From Chloroflexota bacterium (GTDB lineage Bacteria; Chloroflexota; Anaerolineae; Anaerolineales; Anaerolineaceae), in assembly GCA_012798455.1 (NCBI GenBank), contig JAAZNC010000095.1, positions 1 through 44,090 of the forward strand: a stretch of 44,090 nt of DNA, written 5' to 3'. Each line of letters begins with the position of its first letter. Position 1 is the stretch's first letter. Below, piece after piece: positions 30,393 to 40,134 of this stretch. The notes beneath the pieces were generated by a model, which was not told the DNA's origin, did not search any database, and worked only from the letters and a program-made list of their open reading frames with translations. The translations under genes were made by a program, and so were the position numbers.

Positions 30393-31802
30393 ATGGTGAA
30401 AAAAATATCTAAGAAAATTGCTGGGATCCTATTACTGGTATTATTGCTGACGTTGGTTCCGGTGAGTGCTGTACATGCAGCGGACTTCAATCATGGTGGA
30501 TCTGTCGGCGCTGATGAAATTGTTGGTGATGATGTATTTTTATCTGGTGAAAGATGCTTCATGGATGGCATCGTGAACGGGAATCTGGTAGCTGCTTGTC
30601 AAACCATCAATCTAAACGGCACAGTCAGTGGTGATGCTATGCTTTTTGCTGAACAAGTGATTGTGGGCAAGAATACAGTTGTTAGCGGGAATTTATTTGC
30701 TTTTGCAGCGAGTGTCGATATTAATGGAACTGTATCCGGTTCATTGGCAAGTGCTGCATCTACTATTCTGCTTGATCAAGATACTGCAGTGGCACGCAAC
30801 GCCTATCTTGCCAGTTATGAAAGTAAAATGGAAACAGGTTCTTCGGTTGGGATGGACCTGTTTGCTGGTGCATATCAAGTGATCGTCAATGGAAACGTTG
30901 CTCGTGATCTGACAGTAGGTGCAAATGCACTTGAGTTGCGTGGGAATGTGGGTCGGAATGCTGTGGTTGAATTGGGTACCGGAGATGAGGAGGTAAGTGC
31001 TTATTCTGGCTATATGCCCGGTATGCAGTATGTTACTGAAAGTATTCCTGCTGGTCTGCGTATCTATGATGGGGCGTATATTGGAAATAATCTTACTTAT
31101 CGAACTCAACTTAATATGGGCTCCCAGTTTGACCAATTTGTTGGTGGCAAAGTGGTGTTTGAACAATTGACCTTACCGGATACCACAAGTCAACAACATG
31201 GTCTTTTTTCACGACGTAATTGGGTGGCGGGTGATTTCTCACAATTCCGTTTGACCAGCACCTTCAGCCGATTAATCGCTTACTTTGCATTGGGAGCATT
31301 AGCTTTCTGGCTGTTCAAAAAACAGTCTACCGCAGTTCGTGATACCGGTTATGCATATCCTCTCAAAGCTTTTGGTTGGGGTTTTCTGACCATTCTAATC
31401 GGTTTCATGGGTATTCTGTTAGTCCCGCTCACCTTTATCATGCTGGGAATCCTGATTGGTGTGGTTTCGTTAGGTGGTTTGTTATTCACTTGGTACGGTG
31501 TTTTAGGAACCGTTATTGTGCTGATCTTTGTACTGTTCTTCTTCATCGTGTTTACTCTCAGCAAAGTGATTGCAGCTTATGAACTTGGTTATTGGTTAAT
31601 GAAAGATGTTTTCAAATCTAGAACACAGAATAACTGGCTTGATCTCTTGGTCGGTGTGTTGATCTATATTATCTTGCGCGCTATCCCTTATATTGGATGG
31701 TTGATTGGGTTTGCAGCAAGCCTATATGGAACCGGTGTGCTTTTTATCAAATTAACAAATGTTGAAAAGCGCAAAGAAACTAATAAGCTTGAAGCTAAGT
31801 AA
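30393..31802 (+). CDS. Bactofilin-like repeat protein with C-terminal membrane domain
   Basis: The protein (about 469 residues) starts with a signal peptide (GILLLVLLLTLVPVSAVHAA). Residues about 35-230 are a series of short repeats such as GIVNGNLVAACQTINLNGTV and GDAMLFAEQVIVGKNTVVSG, the right-handed beta-helix pattern seen in bactofilin-like polymers. Four or five membrane helices follow from about residue 300 (YFALGALAFWLF onward). The repeats would lie outside the cell. The start at ATG 30393 is preferred because AAGGAG lies nine bases ahead; 30363 and 30375 are alternatives. A role in cell-envelope structure is plausible but unproven. Confidence 0.82.
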   Translation: MVKKISKKIAGILLLVLLLTLVPVSAVHAADFNHGGSVGADEIVGDDVFLSGERCFMDGIVNGNLVAACQTINLNGTVSGDAMLFAEQVIVGKNTVVSGNLFAFAASVDINGTVSGSLASAASTILLDQDTAVARNAYLASYESKMETGSSVGMDLFAGAYQVIVNGNVARDLTVGANALELRGNVGRNAVVELGTGDEEVSAYSGYMPGMQYVTESIPAGLRIYDGAYIGNNLTYRTQLNMGSQFDQFVGGKVVFEQLTLPDTTSQQHGLFSRRNWVAGDFSQFRLTSTFSRLIAYFALGALAFWLFKKQSTAVRDTGYAYPLKAFGWGFLTILIGFMGILLVPLTFIMLGILIGVVSLGGLLFTWYGVLGTVIVLIFVLFFFIVFTLSKVIAAYELGYWLMKDVFKSRTQNNWLDLLVGVLIYIILRAIPYIGWLIGFAASLYGTGVLFIKLTNVEKRKETNKLEAK

Positions 31803-31816
31803 CTGTGACATATGAA

Positions 31817-31843
31817 GAGCTCCCACTCTTTGAGCGGGAGCTC
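31817..31843. terminator. Hairpin between convergent genes
   Basis: GAGCTCCC at 31817-31824 pairs with GGGAGCTC at 31836-31843, with a partly paired inner stem (one A-C mismatch) and a three-base loop. It lies between the bactofilin-like gene and the convergent phosphodiesterase gene, so it probably serves both. Confidence 0.75.
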
Positions 31844-31850
31844 CTTATCT

Positions 31851-33146
31851 TTAAAGGCTTAAGAGCAGGAATGGCGTGAGCATTTCTTGGGCGGAAAACC
31901 CCCCATGCCGTCCAAGGAGATGATTATCTTTATCTGCCCACCACCAGTATGCATTGCCCCTGGGAAGAGCAATGAAATTCCCCATCCTTGAACGAATTTT
32001 GCTGGTTATTTCCTTGGTACCAAATATCCCTGAAGCAATCATATGATTTGTCGGTACTAGTGTGAATTCATCTGCCCAACGTTGTTGCAGATATTGTTGG
32101 AAAGCTGCTTGTTTTTTCTCTTTAACAAAGACATAGGGAAGACGGCTCTCTCCACTAGGTGGCATCATCAGATATCCCATGAATTGTTGGTCATTTCGTA
32201 TTTCGTATTTTGGACTGATATTGGAGGGAATTTGTCCGTGATCAGAAGTAATCAGGAAAAGGGTATCACTAGCCTTTTTCTTGACTTGTTGTGAGATGAA
32301 CTGTACCAACAGATGACTGAACCATTGCCACGCATCACGTGCTTTTTTTCCATTCGGCCCCTGACGGTGCGAAAGTGTGTCCAATTCACTCCAGTACAGA
32401 TAGATATACTTACGATTTGAATCTTGTAAGTCTAACAATTCATCAACTGCTTTCCACATACCAACAGGAGAAGAAAAAGCTATGCGATCTACTTCGGGAA
32501 AAAGCATACGTGATAAACCGGAACTATAAATGCTTTCATGTTGGAAAGCATAAGGGTGGATATGATGCTTTTTAAAATAGCTTCCTAGTGTTGGAACTGT
32601 CAAAAAGGAATTCACTGGAAAATGAAAGGTATATGAATCCAATTCCGGTGGATATACCGGGGTTTGTAAGATCATATTAACGATCGCCTGATATTCTTTC
32701 AGAAATACTTCATAACCGACCACACCATGCTCCCCTGGAAAACACCCGGTCCATAAACAGGTCAATGCATTGGCAGTAGTGCTGGGTATCACACTGGTGA
32801 GGGGAGTAAATAACGCATTTTCATGGATGAATTTCCAACCGGTATTGAGTTTATGACTGAATTTGTCATCTTCTAACCAGGTTCGCATACGTTCAAAAGA
32901 TAGCCCATCGATTAACAATAGGATAATATTTTTTATCTGTCCCGTTGGAAAAGATATTTCAGGCAGATCTATCAATTCCGGATGCAGAGAGGGAATGCCA
33001 AACCAGTGACAAATACTGTTAGGAATATTTGCCAGATTCAAACCGTCGTAAAAAGGGTATATCTCAATTGGCAGACCGTGGAGTGAAGGGATGGAATGAG
33101 CATAGATTTTTTGTAAATTAATTTCACTGTAATTCTTCAAAATCAA
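31851..33146 (-). CDS. Type I phosphodiesterase / nucleotide pyrophosphatase family protein
   Basis: The 431-residue protein belongs to the alkaline phosphatase superfamily. Visible metal and catalytic sites are IILLLIDGLSFERMR (first Asp), the nucleophile in SVIPSTTANALTCLWTG (Thr), YLYWSELDTLSHRQGPNG (second metal site), and FLITSDHGQIPS (Asp-His pair), with a late RHGGFS. Such enzymes hydrolyse phosphodiester or phosphonate bonds in nucleotides, lipids or sugars. No signal peptide is visible, so it is cytoplasmic or peripheral. It stands alone on the minus strand. The substrate cannot be told. Confidence 0.87.
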   Translation of the reverse strand: MILKNYSEINLQKIYAHSIPSLHGLPIEIYPFYDGLNLANIPNSICHWFGIPSLHPELIDLPEISFPTGQIKNIILLLIDGLSFERMRTWLEDDKFSHKLNTGWKFIHENALFTPLTSVIPSTTANALTCLWTGCFPGEHGVVGYEVFLKEYQAIVNMILQTPVYPPELDSYTFHFPVNSFLTVPTLGSYFKKHHIHPYAFQHESIYSSGLSRMLFPEVDRIAFSSPVGMWKAVDELLDLQDSNRKYIYLYWSELDTLSHRQGPNGKKARDAWQWFSHLLVQFISQQVKKKASDTLFLITSDHGQIPSNISPKYEIRNDQQFMGYLMMPPSGESRLPYVFVKEKKQAAFQQYLQQRWADEFTLVPTNHMIASGIFGTKEITSKIRSRMGNFIALPRGNAYWWWADKDNHLLGRHGGFSAQEMLTPFLLLSL

Positions 33147-33216
33147 TCACCATTTTGTATATGGAATGTTCCTAACTATACCGTACGATTGTATTTTCTG
33201 GGGATTGGAATAATGT

Positions 33217-33225
33217 TGATATAAT
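33217..33225 (+). promoter_or_regulatory. Extended -10 promoter of the phosphoribosyltransferase gene
   Basis: TGATATAAT at 33217-33225 is a consensus extended -10. No good -35 is visible at the right distance. It lies 28 bases ahead of ATG 33254. Confidence 0.55.
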
Positions 33226-33253
33226 GAATTAACTCTTTACCGGAATTATTTAT

Positions 33254-33769
33254 ATGCGCCAAGAAGTTCTGACATGGAATGATATTGATCTGCTATTGGA
33301 CCATCTGATTCCACAATTCGATGTTATTTTTGACGCGATGCTGATTATCACGCGTGGTGGTATTATTCCGGGTGGATTGGTAGCAGAAGCGCTGGGGATA
33401 GAAGAAATATTGACCGCTTCTATCAATTTTCCGGCTGAATCTCGTCTGGGAGAAAGTCAGAATTTACCGCATAAATTTTTGGCTTTGCCCGAATTCATCC
33501 AATTTCCTGATTCTTCGCTTTTGTGCGAAAAACGAGTGATTATTATAGACGATGTATGGGGATCAGGTAGAACTATCAGCACCGTCAAAAATCGAGTGAG
33601 AGGCACTGATGGCATTCCCTATACCTGTGTTTTTCATTTCAACCCCCATCGCAATCTCTTTGGTGTGGAAAAACCCGATTACTATGCAGCCATTACAGAT
33701 GCATATATTATCTACCCGTGGGAGATTGACCTGGGAAAATCCAGGATGCTTCCCTTCAATTGTAAATAA
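33254..33769 (+). CDS. Phosphoribosyltransferase
   Basis: The 171-residue protein shows the type I phosphoribosyltransferase fold. The PRPP-binding loop is RVIIIDDVWGSGRTISTV (about 95-112), and an early MLIITRGGIIPGGLVAEALG segment matches the start of xanthine/hypoxanthine phosphoribosyltransferases. It probably salvages a purine base with PRPP, the closest relatives being Gpt-like enzymes. It is a single gene between convergent and divergent minus-strand genes and ends two bases before the end of the glycosyltransferase gene on the other strand. Confidence 0.85.
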   Translation: MRQEVLTWNDIDLLLDHLIPQFDVIFDAMLIITRGGIIPGGLVAEALGIEEILTASINFPAESRLGESQNLPHKFLALPEFIQFPDSSLLCEKRVIIIDDVWGSGRTISTVKNRVRGTDGIPYTCVFHFNPHRNLFGVEKPDYYAAITDAYIIYPWEIDLGKSRMLPFNCK

Positions 33770-33770
33770 T

Positions 33771-34793
33771 TCAAGGAATCAATATTTCTAAATAACGCTG
33801 TGCCATATCACGCATATCGAAATGTGTTATCGCTCTTTCACGCGCTGCATTTCGGTATTGATTTTGTTTGTGGTAAATTTCCATCCCTGCTTCGATTAGT
33901 TCATCAAACTGTGGTGCTTCCAATTTCCAGTGGTTACCCCCGTAAGGTGCTGTGAGTCCTCCGTCATCCCCCACCAGTTCGGGAATAGAGCCGGTTGCAA
34001 AGCCGGCAATGGGTAATCCGCATGCCATTGCTTCTATCACTGAATTGGGGCAGGCTGCGTTGATCTCAGCCGGGAAGAATAAATGCGCGCTGCGGTCCAA
34101 TTGAGGTATATCAGATAGAGGAACGATCCCCAACCATTTTAAGCGTACATTCTCATAGACAGGTAACTTGTCCAGCATGGCTTGAGGAGCCCGGCTGGCG
34201 ATCACCAGTTCGACCGGTATTTTCGAACGATCCGCTAGCCCCTTGGCAAAGTCCAATGCATTCATCAGATCACGCTGGTGACCACCGTAAAAACTACCTT
34301 CCACTACCATGACACGGATGTGTTCCCGGGGTGGTTTCTCTTTTCCTGCGGGAGTGAAAAGATCGGTATCCACTCCGTTATGGATGACCGCGTCCGGTGT
34401 TGGGGTCGTTCCATAGACTCTCTTCCACCACTCCCGGGTGAATTGGCTCTGGTATACGATGAAATCGGCATATTTCTTTCGAATGGTTGAAAGGACCGTG
34501 TTGTTCCATTCGGAGCGCAGATAGTGACGCAGTCCGGTTTTGCTAGCTTTATGCAACCAGTTCATACCATCCAGGCGCTGCACGATGCGGACCCCGCGTT
34601 TCTTTACTCTGGCAAGCTGTGATAAATGGCTGCTCCCACCCACCACCAGCACTGCGGCGATATCGTTACGCTGCAAATCAAAATGGACTTCGATGCCTTC
34701 CTGAGTGAGACAGGCTGTCAATTTCTTCTGGAAAGAAGAAGGTCCCCCGGTGCTGTTCAGTTTGGGAAATAAGCAAATACTACCATTGGTCAT
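33771..34793 (-). CDS. Glycosyltransferase family 4-like
   Basis: The 340-residue protein is a GT-B glycosyltransferase. The N-terminal half contains GGPSSFQKKLTACL, and the C-terminal nucleotide-sugar-binding half contains the HLFFPAEINAACPNSVIEAM and ACGLPIAGFATGSIPELVGD segments, with the conserved glutamate pattern of GT4. It is the last of three minus-strand genes making and using UDP-ManNAc derivatives, three bases after wecB. It likely transfers a sugar onto a cell-surface polysaccharide or lipid carrier. Donor and acceptor cannot be told. Confidence 0.9.
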   Translation of the reverse strand: MTNGSICLFPKLNSTGGPSSFQKKLTACLTQEGIEVHFDLQRNDIAAVLVVGGSSHLSQLARVKKRGVRIVQRLDGMNWLHKASKTGLRHYLRSEWNNTVLSTIRKKYADFIVYQSQFTREWWKRVYGTTPTPDAVIHNGVDTDLFTPAGKEKPPREHIRVMVVEGSFYGGHQRDLMNALDFAKGLADRSKIPVELVIASRAPQAMLDKLPVYENVRLKWLGIVPLSDIPQLDRSAHLFFPAEINAACPNSVIEAMACGLPIAGFATGSIPELVGDDGGLTAPYGGNHWKLEAPQFDELIEAGMEIYHKQNQYRNAARERAITHFDMRDMAQRYLEILIP

Positions 34794-34796
34794 TGC

Positions 34797-35936
34797 TTAA
34801 TCCAGTGAATAACGGATGATCTCATCCACGATGCGCTCTGCCGCATATCCGTCTCCGTAAGGATTGGCAGCATGTGCCATACTGTCGTAGTATGGTGGAT
34901 CGCTGAGCAATTTGGTGGTTTCCGATTTTATTTTATGATAATCAGTTCCCACCAATTTGAGCACCCCAGCTTCTACCCCTTCCGGTCTTTCGGTTACTTC
35001 ACGCAGTACCAGGGTTGGAATTCCCAGTCCGGTGGCTTCTTCCTGAATTCCTCCGGAATCGGTCAATACCAGGGTGGCATGTTTCATTAATTGAATCAGC
35101 GGCAAATATTCAATGGGTTGGAGCAGAGTTACATTGGGGATTCCATCCAGGATTTCGTGTGCTGGTTTTTGGATATTGGGGTTCAGGTGAACCGGGTAGA
35201 TCAGTTCTATCATATCGATATTGTTCAATGCAATATCTTTCAGTGCATTGCAAATCTGCCGGATTGGTTCTCCGAAGTTCTCTCGCCGATGGGCTGTGAC
35301 AACGATCAGTCTCTTTTGCTTATCATGGATAAGCTTTTCTTCCAACAATGACTTGATATCATTCGGTACCGGTTCATTGACGATTTGGCGCAGTGCATCA
35401 ATGACGGTATTCCCGGTAACTTTGATGTATCGTTCCGGTATCCCTTCTTTTATTAAATTGTTCTTGCTGAGAGTGGTGGGAGCAAAATGTAGATCAGCTA
35501 CTACCCCGGCGATCTTACGATTCACTTCTTCTGGGAATGGAGCCCATTTATCGTAAGTGCGCAGACCGGCTTCAACATGCCCAATAAGAATATGGCGGTA
35601 AAATGCATTGAGGGCTGCTGCCATGACGGTGGTGGTATCACCCTGCACCAGTACCCAATCGGGGTTGACTTGTTCAAGGATAGGATCCAGATTATTAAAG
35701 ATATTGGCAGTTAACTCTGCCAGGGTCTGATTGGGACGCATTAGGTTCAGGTCAATTTGTGGATCAATATGGAACAGATTTAGAACCTGATCAAGCATTT
35801 CTCGATGTTGGGCGGTTACGCATACTATCGATTCAATTTCAGGTTTTTTAGCAAGTGTCTGGACGACCGGCGCCATTTTGACTGCTTCTGGTCGTGTTCC
35901 GAAAATAGAAAGTACTCTTATCTTTTTTGCACTCAT
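34797..35936 (-). CDS. wecB: UDP-N-acetylglucosamine 2-epimerase, non-hydrolysing
   Basis: The 379-residue enzyme interconverts UDP-GlcNAc and UDP-ManNAc. Family signatures are FGTRPEAVKMAPVV at the N-terminus, VQGDTTTVMAAALNAFY, HVEAGLRTYDKWAPFPEEVNR, VTAHRRENFG, and LTDSGGIQEEATGLGIPTLV. Length matches WecB/MnaA. It lies 13 bases downstream of wecC, and together the two enzymes would make UDP-ManNAc uronic acid for a surface glycan, with the glycosyltransferase following. Confidence 0.95.
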   Translation of the reverse strand: MSAKKIRVLSIFGTRPEAVKMAPVVQTLAKKPEIESIVCVTAQHREMLDQVLNLFHIDPQIDLNLMRPNQTLAELTANIFNNLDPILEQVNPDWVLVQGDTTTVMAAALNAFYRHILIGHVEAGLRTYDKWAPFPEEVNRKIAGVVADLHFAPTTLSKNNLIKEGIPERYIKVTGNTVIDALRQIVNEPVPNDIKSLLEEKLIHDKQKRLIVVTAHRRENFGEPIRQICNALKDIALNNIDMIELIYPVHLNPNIQKPAHEILDGIPNVTLLQPIEYLPLIQLMKHATLVLTDSGGIQEEATGLGIPTLVLREVTERPEGVEAGVLKLVGTDYHKIKSETTKLLSDPPYYDSMAHAANPYGDGYAAERIVDEIIRYSLD

Positions 35937-35949
35937 GGGTTAATTATAT

Positions 35950-37221
35950 TTATGGTTGTCCTAATTTAAAGAACTGGAATCCAGCTGCTTCCCACGCTTG
36001 GCGCTGCCATCCGCCACACATATCCACTGCTATAGTAGCAGTGGTCATTCGTCTTACATTTTGAGGAACAAGTTCAGTAAATTGATGATGTGCAACCAGC
36101 AGCAGTATGATCTCGCAATCTTGGAGAGCATCTTCCAGCGAATTGACTGCCCTAGCTTTCCCATGCAATCCATCCGGTTTAAAAGGTTCAAAGATTGTTA
36201 AATCGCTTTTTTCATCCAGTAGTAGTTTGACGATCTCAATGGCGGGAGATTCGCGCAGATCATCGATATTTGCCTTATAAGCTAGACCGAGTATGCTTAT
36301 TTTCTTTCCACTAAGAGTTCCGAGCTTTCTTCTCATGAGATTCACCACATAACTTGGTTGCCCATCGTTCACTTCTCTGGCGGTGTGCACCAGTGGAGAA
36401 ACATCTGGTGCAGCTTCCACCAGGAACCAGGGATCCACGCTGATGCAGTGACCTCCTACGCCTGGTCCGGGGCTCAAGATATTTACGCGTGGATGACGAT
36501 TGGCGATGTCAATCGCTTCCCAAACATTTACACCAAAGCGGTCTGCCAGACGTGTGAATTCATTGGCAGTCGCGATATTGATATCACGATAAGTGTTTTC
36601 CATCAGTTTCACCATTTCAGCGGTGGTGGCGTTGGTTAATAAGATATCTCCTTTAACGAAAGTACTGTAAAGCTCCTTACCAGCCAAAGCAGATGACTCA
36701 TCGATGCCCCCAATGACACGGGTATTTTGAATGATCTCTTCCAAAATCTTACCGGGCAGCACTCTTTCGGGAGAATAAGCCAGCAAGAAGTCATCACCGG
36801 CTTTAAGCCCACTTTTTTCGAGGATCGGGGTAACAATATCGCAGGTGGTGCGAGGAGGAGAGGTCGATTCCAGAATGACCAGATTACCGCTTTGAAGATG
36901 AGGGACGATTGATTCAGCAGCCGCTTTCACTGCTTTAAGGTCGGCTTTCTTTTCGGGAGTGATAGGCGTGGGTACTGCTATGATGAAAGCATCCACTTTT
37001 TCAGGTGAGGGTTGGAAAGTTAGATTTCCAGATTGGATGGCATCTTGTACCAGGGAACGCAGACCTGGTTCAAAGATATGGATATGTCCATTCTGAAGAC
37101 CCCGCACGATCTCTGTGTTGATATCAACTCCAATGACCTTGATACCATGGGTTGCAAAAGTACATGCAGTGGGTAATCCAATATAGCCTAATCCAAGCAC
37201 ACAAATTTTTTGATATTTCAA
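35950..37221 (-). CDS. wecC: UDP-N-acetyl-D-mannosamine dehydrogenase
   Basis: This 423-residue NAD-dependent enzyme oxidises UDP-ManNAc to its uronic acid. The Rossmann motif VLGLGYIGLPTACTFATHG is at the N-terminus. The central LMENTYRDINIATANEF and catalytic-cysteine loop GPGVGGHCISVDPWF are diagnostic for the UDP-sugar dehydrogenase family, and SILGLAYKANIDDLRESPA marks the C-terminal domain. I place the start at TTG 37221 because GAGGAG lies six bases ahead; an in-frame TTG at 37245 has no such site. It is the first gene of the three-gene polysaccharide operon. Confidence 0.94.
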   Translation of the reverse strand: MKYQKICVLGLGYIGLPTACTFATHGIKVIGVDINTEIVRGLQNGHIHIFEPGLRSLVQDAIQSGNLTFQPSPEKVDAFIIAVPTPITPEKKADLKAVKAAAESIVPHLQSGNLVILESTSPPRTTCDIVTPILEKSGLKAGDDFLLAYSPERVLPGKILEEIIQNTRVIGGIDESSALAGKELYSTFVKGDILLTNATTAEMVKLMENTYRDINIATANEFTRLADRFGVNVWEAIDIANRHPRVNILSPGPGVGGHCISVDPWFLVEAAPDVSPLVHTAREVNDGQPSYVVNLMRRKLGTLSGKKISILGLAYKANIDDLRESPAIEIVKLLLDEKSDLTIFEPFKPDGLHGKARAVNSLEDALQDCEIILLLVAHHQFTELVPQNVRRMTTATIAVDMCGGWQRQAWEAAGFQFFKLGQP

Positions 37222-37350
37222 TGTTTTCTCCTCATCAAAAAACAATGTTCATATTATCCCATAATTCAATATTTTCGGTTTTCAGGGGCAGTTGTTGTAA
37301 AGGATTTTATGGCATGATAAACTTCATTAACTCTTAGAAAAGAGGACGCT

Positions 37351-40125
37351 ATGCCAAAAACAATATATTTGCTCGATGGACATGCTCTGGCTTATAGAGC
37401 ATTCTTCGCCTTGATGGCAAGTGGGTCAAGATTTCGAACGCGAACCGGTGAACCCACTGCTGGTACATATGGTTTCACCAATATCCTGTTAAAGATCATC
37501 GAACAGGATAAACCGGAATATCTGGCAGTTGCTTTTGACACTGGAAAGACTTTCCGTCATGATCTCTATGATGATTACAAGGCTACCCGAGAAAAAATGC
37601 CGGATGATCTGATTCCACAGATCGAACGCATCCGTGAAGTGGTGGACGCCTTTAATATTCCGCGCCTTGAAATGCCCGGTTACGAAGCGGACGATGTGCT
37701 CGGTTCGGTTGCCAATGAAGCCGTGCAACGAGGTTTTGGCGTCAAGATCATCACTGGAGACCGCGATTTATTGCAGTTGGTTGATGACCGTGTCATCATC
37801 AATTTGACTGGTTCAAAAATGTCGGATGCCCAAGATTATTTTCGTGAGGATGTGAAGAAATCACTGGGTGTTTTCCCCGATCAGGTGGTGGATTATAAAG
37901 CGTTGATCGGTGATACTTCTGATAATATCCCCGGTATCAAGGGCATCGGACAGAAAACTGCCGACAAATTATTGGAAGAATTCTCACATCTAGATGATAT
38001 CTATGCCAATCTGGATAAGATCAGTGGTCGTACCAGAACTTTGTTGGAAGCAGGTAAAGATTCTGCCTATCTCAGTTATGATCTGGCAAGGATACGCACC
38101 GATCTCCCCATCAAGATTGATTTCGAACAGGCGCGGACGCGCGAAGTGGACATTGATACGATCATTGCAATCTTAAAAGACCTCGAATTCAGGTCCAGTA
38201 TTGAACGGGTGAAGAAAATATTCAACGTTGTTGAACCTTCCAGCTTTGATGGCATTCAACCCGATCTTTTCAGTACGAACGAACCGGTCAATATCGCGGT
38301 CGACCCACAATACAAGCTGGATGTGCATATCGTGGATTCAAAGGAAACCCTCAGTGACCTGGTCGCCACGTTGGAAAAAGCGCAATACCTGTCTTTTGAT
38401 ACAGAAACGACCTCAACTGACCCCATGCTGGCTGATATGGTGGGTATCTCGATCGCCACCGAACCAGGCAGTGGCTTTTATATTCCCGTTGGGCATAAAA
38501 ATGTCTCCAAGCAGCTTGATTTGGACCTCATTCGAGAAGCATTAAATCCTTTCTTCATGAATAGCGATCTGCGCAAGGTTGGGCATCATTTGAAATATGA
38601 TTGCATCATACTGGTCAACCATGGATTCACTATCAACGGCTTATATTTCGATACCATGATCGCGGGATGGTTACTGGAACCTTCTTCTCGCCGCCTGGGG
38701 TTGAAGACCATGAGTGAATTGGAATTGGGTATCAGTATGACTCATATCGAAGAGTTGATTGGCAGTGGCAAGAATCAACTTTCCATGGCAGATATTGCAG
38801 TGGAACAGGTGGCTCCTTATGCGGCAGCTGATGCAGAAGTACCTCTAAAATTGATGAAGATTCTAAAAGAGCGACTGGAAAAGAACCAGTTGTTGAAAGT
38901 TTTAGATGAAATCGAGATGCCGCTCATCCCTATCTTGATCGATATGGAACGCAATGGGATAGCCATCGATAAAGATTTCTTTAAACAATTTTCACATGAA
39001 TTGAGCACACGCATGCGGGAAATCGAGAAGAAGATCTACGAGATCCTGGGCTACCCCATCAATATCAATTCCACCCAGCAGCTTTCCAAAGCGCTGTTCA
39101 CTGATCTGGGTCTCACCCCTCCTGATAGTGGTAATAAAACCAAATCGGGGCACTATTCTACCTCGGCTTCAGTGCTCGAGGAAATGCGTGGTCAGCATGT
39201 GCTGGTTGACTTGATCCTGGAATATCGTGAACTGACGAAACTGGTTTCTACCTATTTAGACACTTTACCCAGGCAGGTCAATCCACGAACCAATAAGATT
39301 CATACCTCTTTCAGCCAGACCGGTTCTGTTACGGGCAGGCTTTCTTCTTCTGACCCTAATCTACAGAATATCCCCACCCGCACTGAATTGGGGCATGAAG
39401 TGCGCAGAGGTTTTATTGCCGATAAAGGGCAATTGTTGGTCTCAGTGGATTACTCGCAGATCGAATTGCGAGTAGTGGCACATATGTCCCAAGATCAAGC
39501 CATGCTGGATGCATTCCGTCACAATATGGATATTCACGCCGCCACAGCCGCTGCCATCTATAACGTTCCAATGGAGGAAGTGACCAAAGACCAACGCCGG
39601 CATGCCAAAGCTATCAATTTCGGTTTGATTTACGGCATGAGTGCTTTCGGACTGAGTCGCTCAACTGATCTGACCTTGGCTGAAGCGGAAAATTTTGTAA
39701 AAACCTATTTTGAGCGTTTTCCTGGAGTAAAATCTTATTTGGATTCCATTCGCAAGCAAGCTGCCAGTGAAGGTTACGTGGAAACCATGTTAGGTAGACG
39801 AAGGTACTTTCCGAATTTGAAAAATCCTGTCAACGCCCAACTTAAAGCACGTGAAGAGCGCGAAGCTATCAATGCACCTATTCAAGGGACGGCTGCGGAT
39901 ATCTTGAAGATCGCCATGATTCAATTGAAACCTGCCATAGAAAAAGCACAACTGAAAACGAAGATGTTGATTCAGGTACATGATGAACTGGTACTGGAAT
40001 GTTCACAGGAGGAATTGGATGCCACTATCAAATTAGTCAAAGGCATTATGGAGAAAGCCTATAAGTTGGATATCCCACTCAGCACAGACGCGCGTTATGG
40101 CAATAACTGGGCGGAATTGAAATAA
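37351..40125 (+). CDS. polA: DNA polymerase I
   Basis: The 924-residue enzyme has all three domains. The 5'-3' nuclease (about 1-290) shows YLLDGHALAYRAFFAL and GDTSDNIPGIKGIGQKTA. The 3'-5' proofreading domain (about 305-500) retains its catalytic residues (Asp350 and Glu352 in LSFDTETTS), so it is probably active; many bacterial homologues have lost it. The polymerase domain shows motif A with Asp700 in VDYSQIELRV, motif B RRHAKAINFGLIYG, and motif C with His877-Asp878 in QVHDELVLE. GAGGACG precedes the ATG. It fills gaps and removes RNA primers during replication and repair. It converges with the replication operon on its right. Confidence 0.98.
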   Translation: MPKTIYLLDGHALAYRAFFALMASGSRFRTRTGEPTAGTYGFTNILLKIIEQDKPEYLAVAFDTGKTFRHDLYDDYKATREKMPDDLIPQIERIREVVDAFNIPRLEMPGYEADDVLGSVANEAVQRGFGVKIITGDRDLLQLVDDRVIINLTGSKMSDAQDYFREDVKKSLGVFPDQVVDYKALIGDTSDNIPGIKGIGQKTADKLLEEFSHLDDIYANLDKISGRTRTLLEAGKDSAYLSYDLARIRTDLPIKIDFEQARTREVDIDTIIAILKDLEFRSSIERVKKIFNVVEPSSFDGIQPDLFSTNEPVNIAVDPQYKLDVHIVDSKETLSDLVATLEKAQYLSFDTETTSTDPMLADMVGISIATEPGSGFYIPVGHKNVSKQLDLDLIREALNPFFMNSDLRKVGHHLKYDCIILVNHGFTINGLYFDTMIAGWLLEPSSRRLGLKTMSELELGISMTHIEELIGSGKNQLSMADIAVEQVAPYAAADAEVPLKLMKILKERLEKNQLLKVLDEIEMPLIPILIDMERNGIAIDKDFFKQFSHELSTRMREIEKKIYEILGYPININSTQQLSKALFTDLGLTPPDSGNKTKSGHYSTSASVLEEMRGQHVLVDLILEYRELTKLVSTYLDTLPRQVNPRTNKIHTSFSQTGSVTGRLSSSDPNLQNIPTRTELGHEVRRGFIADKGQLLVSVDYSQIELRVVAHMSQDQAMLDAFRHNMDIHAATAAAIYNVPMEEVTKDQRRHAKAINFGLIYGMSAFGLSRSTDLTLAEAENFVKTYFERFPGVKSYLDSIRKQAASEGYVETMLGRRRYFPNLKNPVNAQLKAREEREAINAPIQGTAADILKIAMIQLKPAIEKAQLKTKMLIQVHDELVLECSQEELDATIKLVKGIMEKAYKLDIPLSTDARYGNNWAELK

Positions 40126-40134
40126 GGTTGCTCA

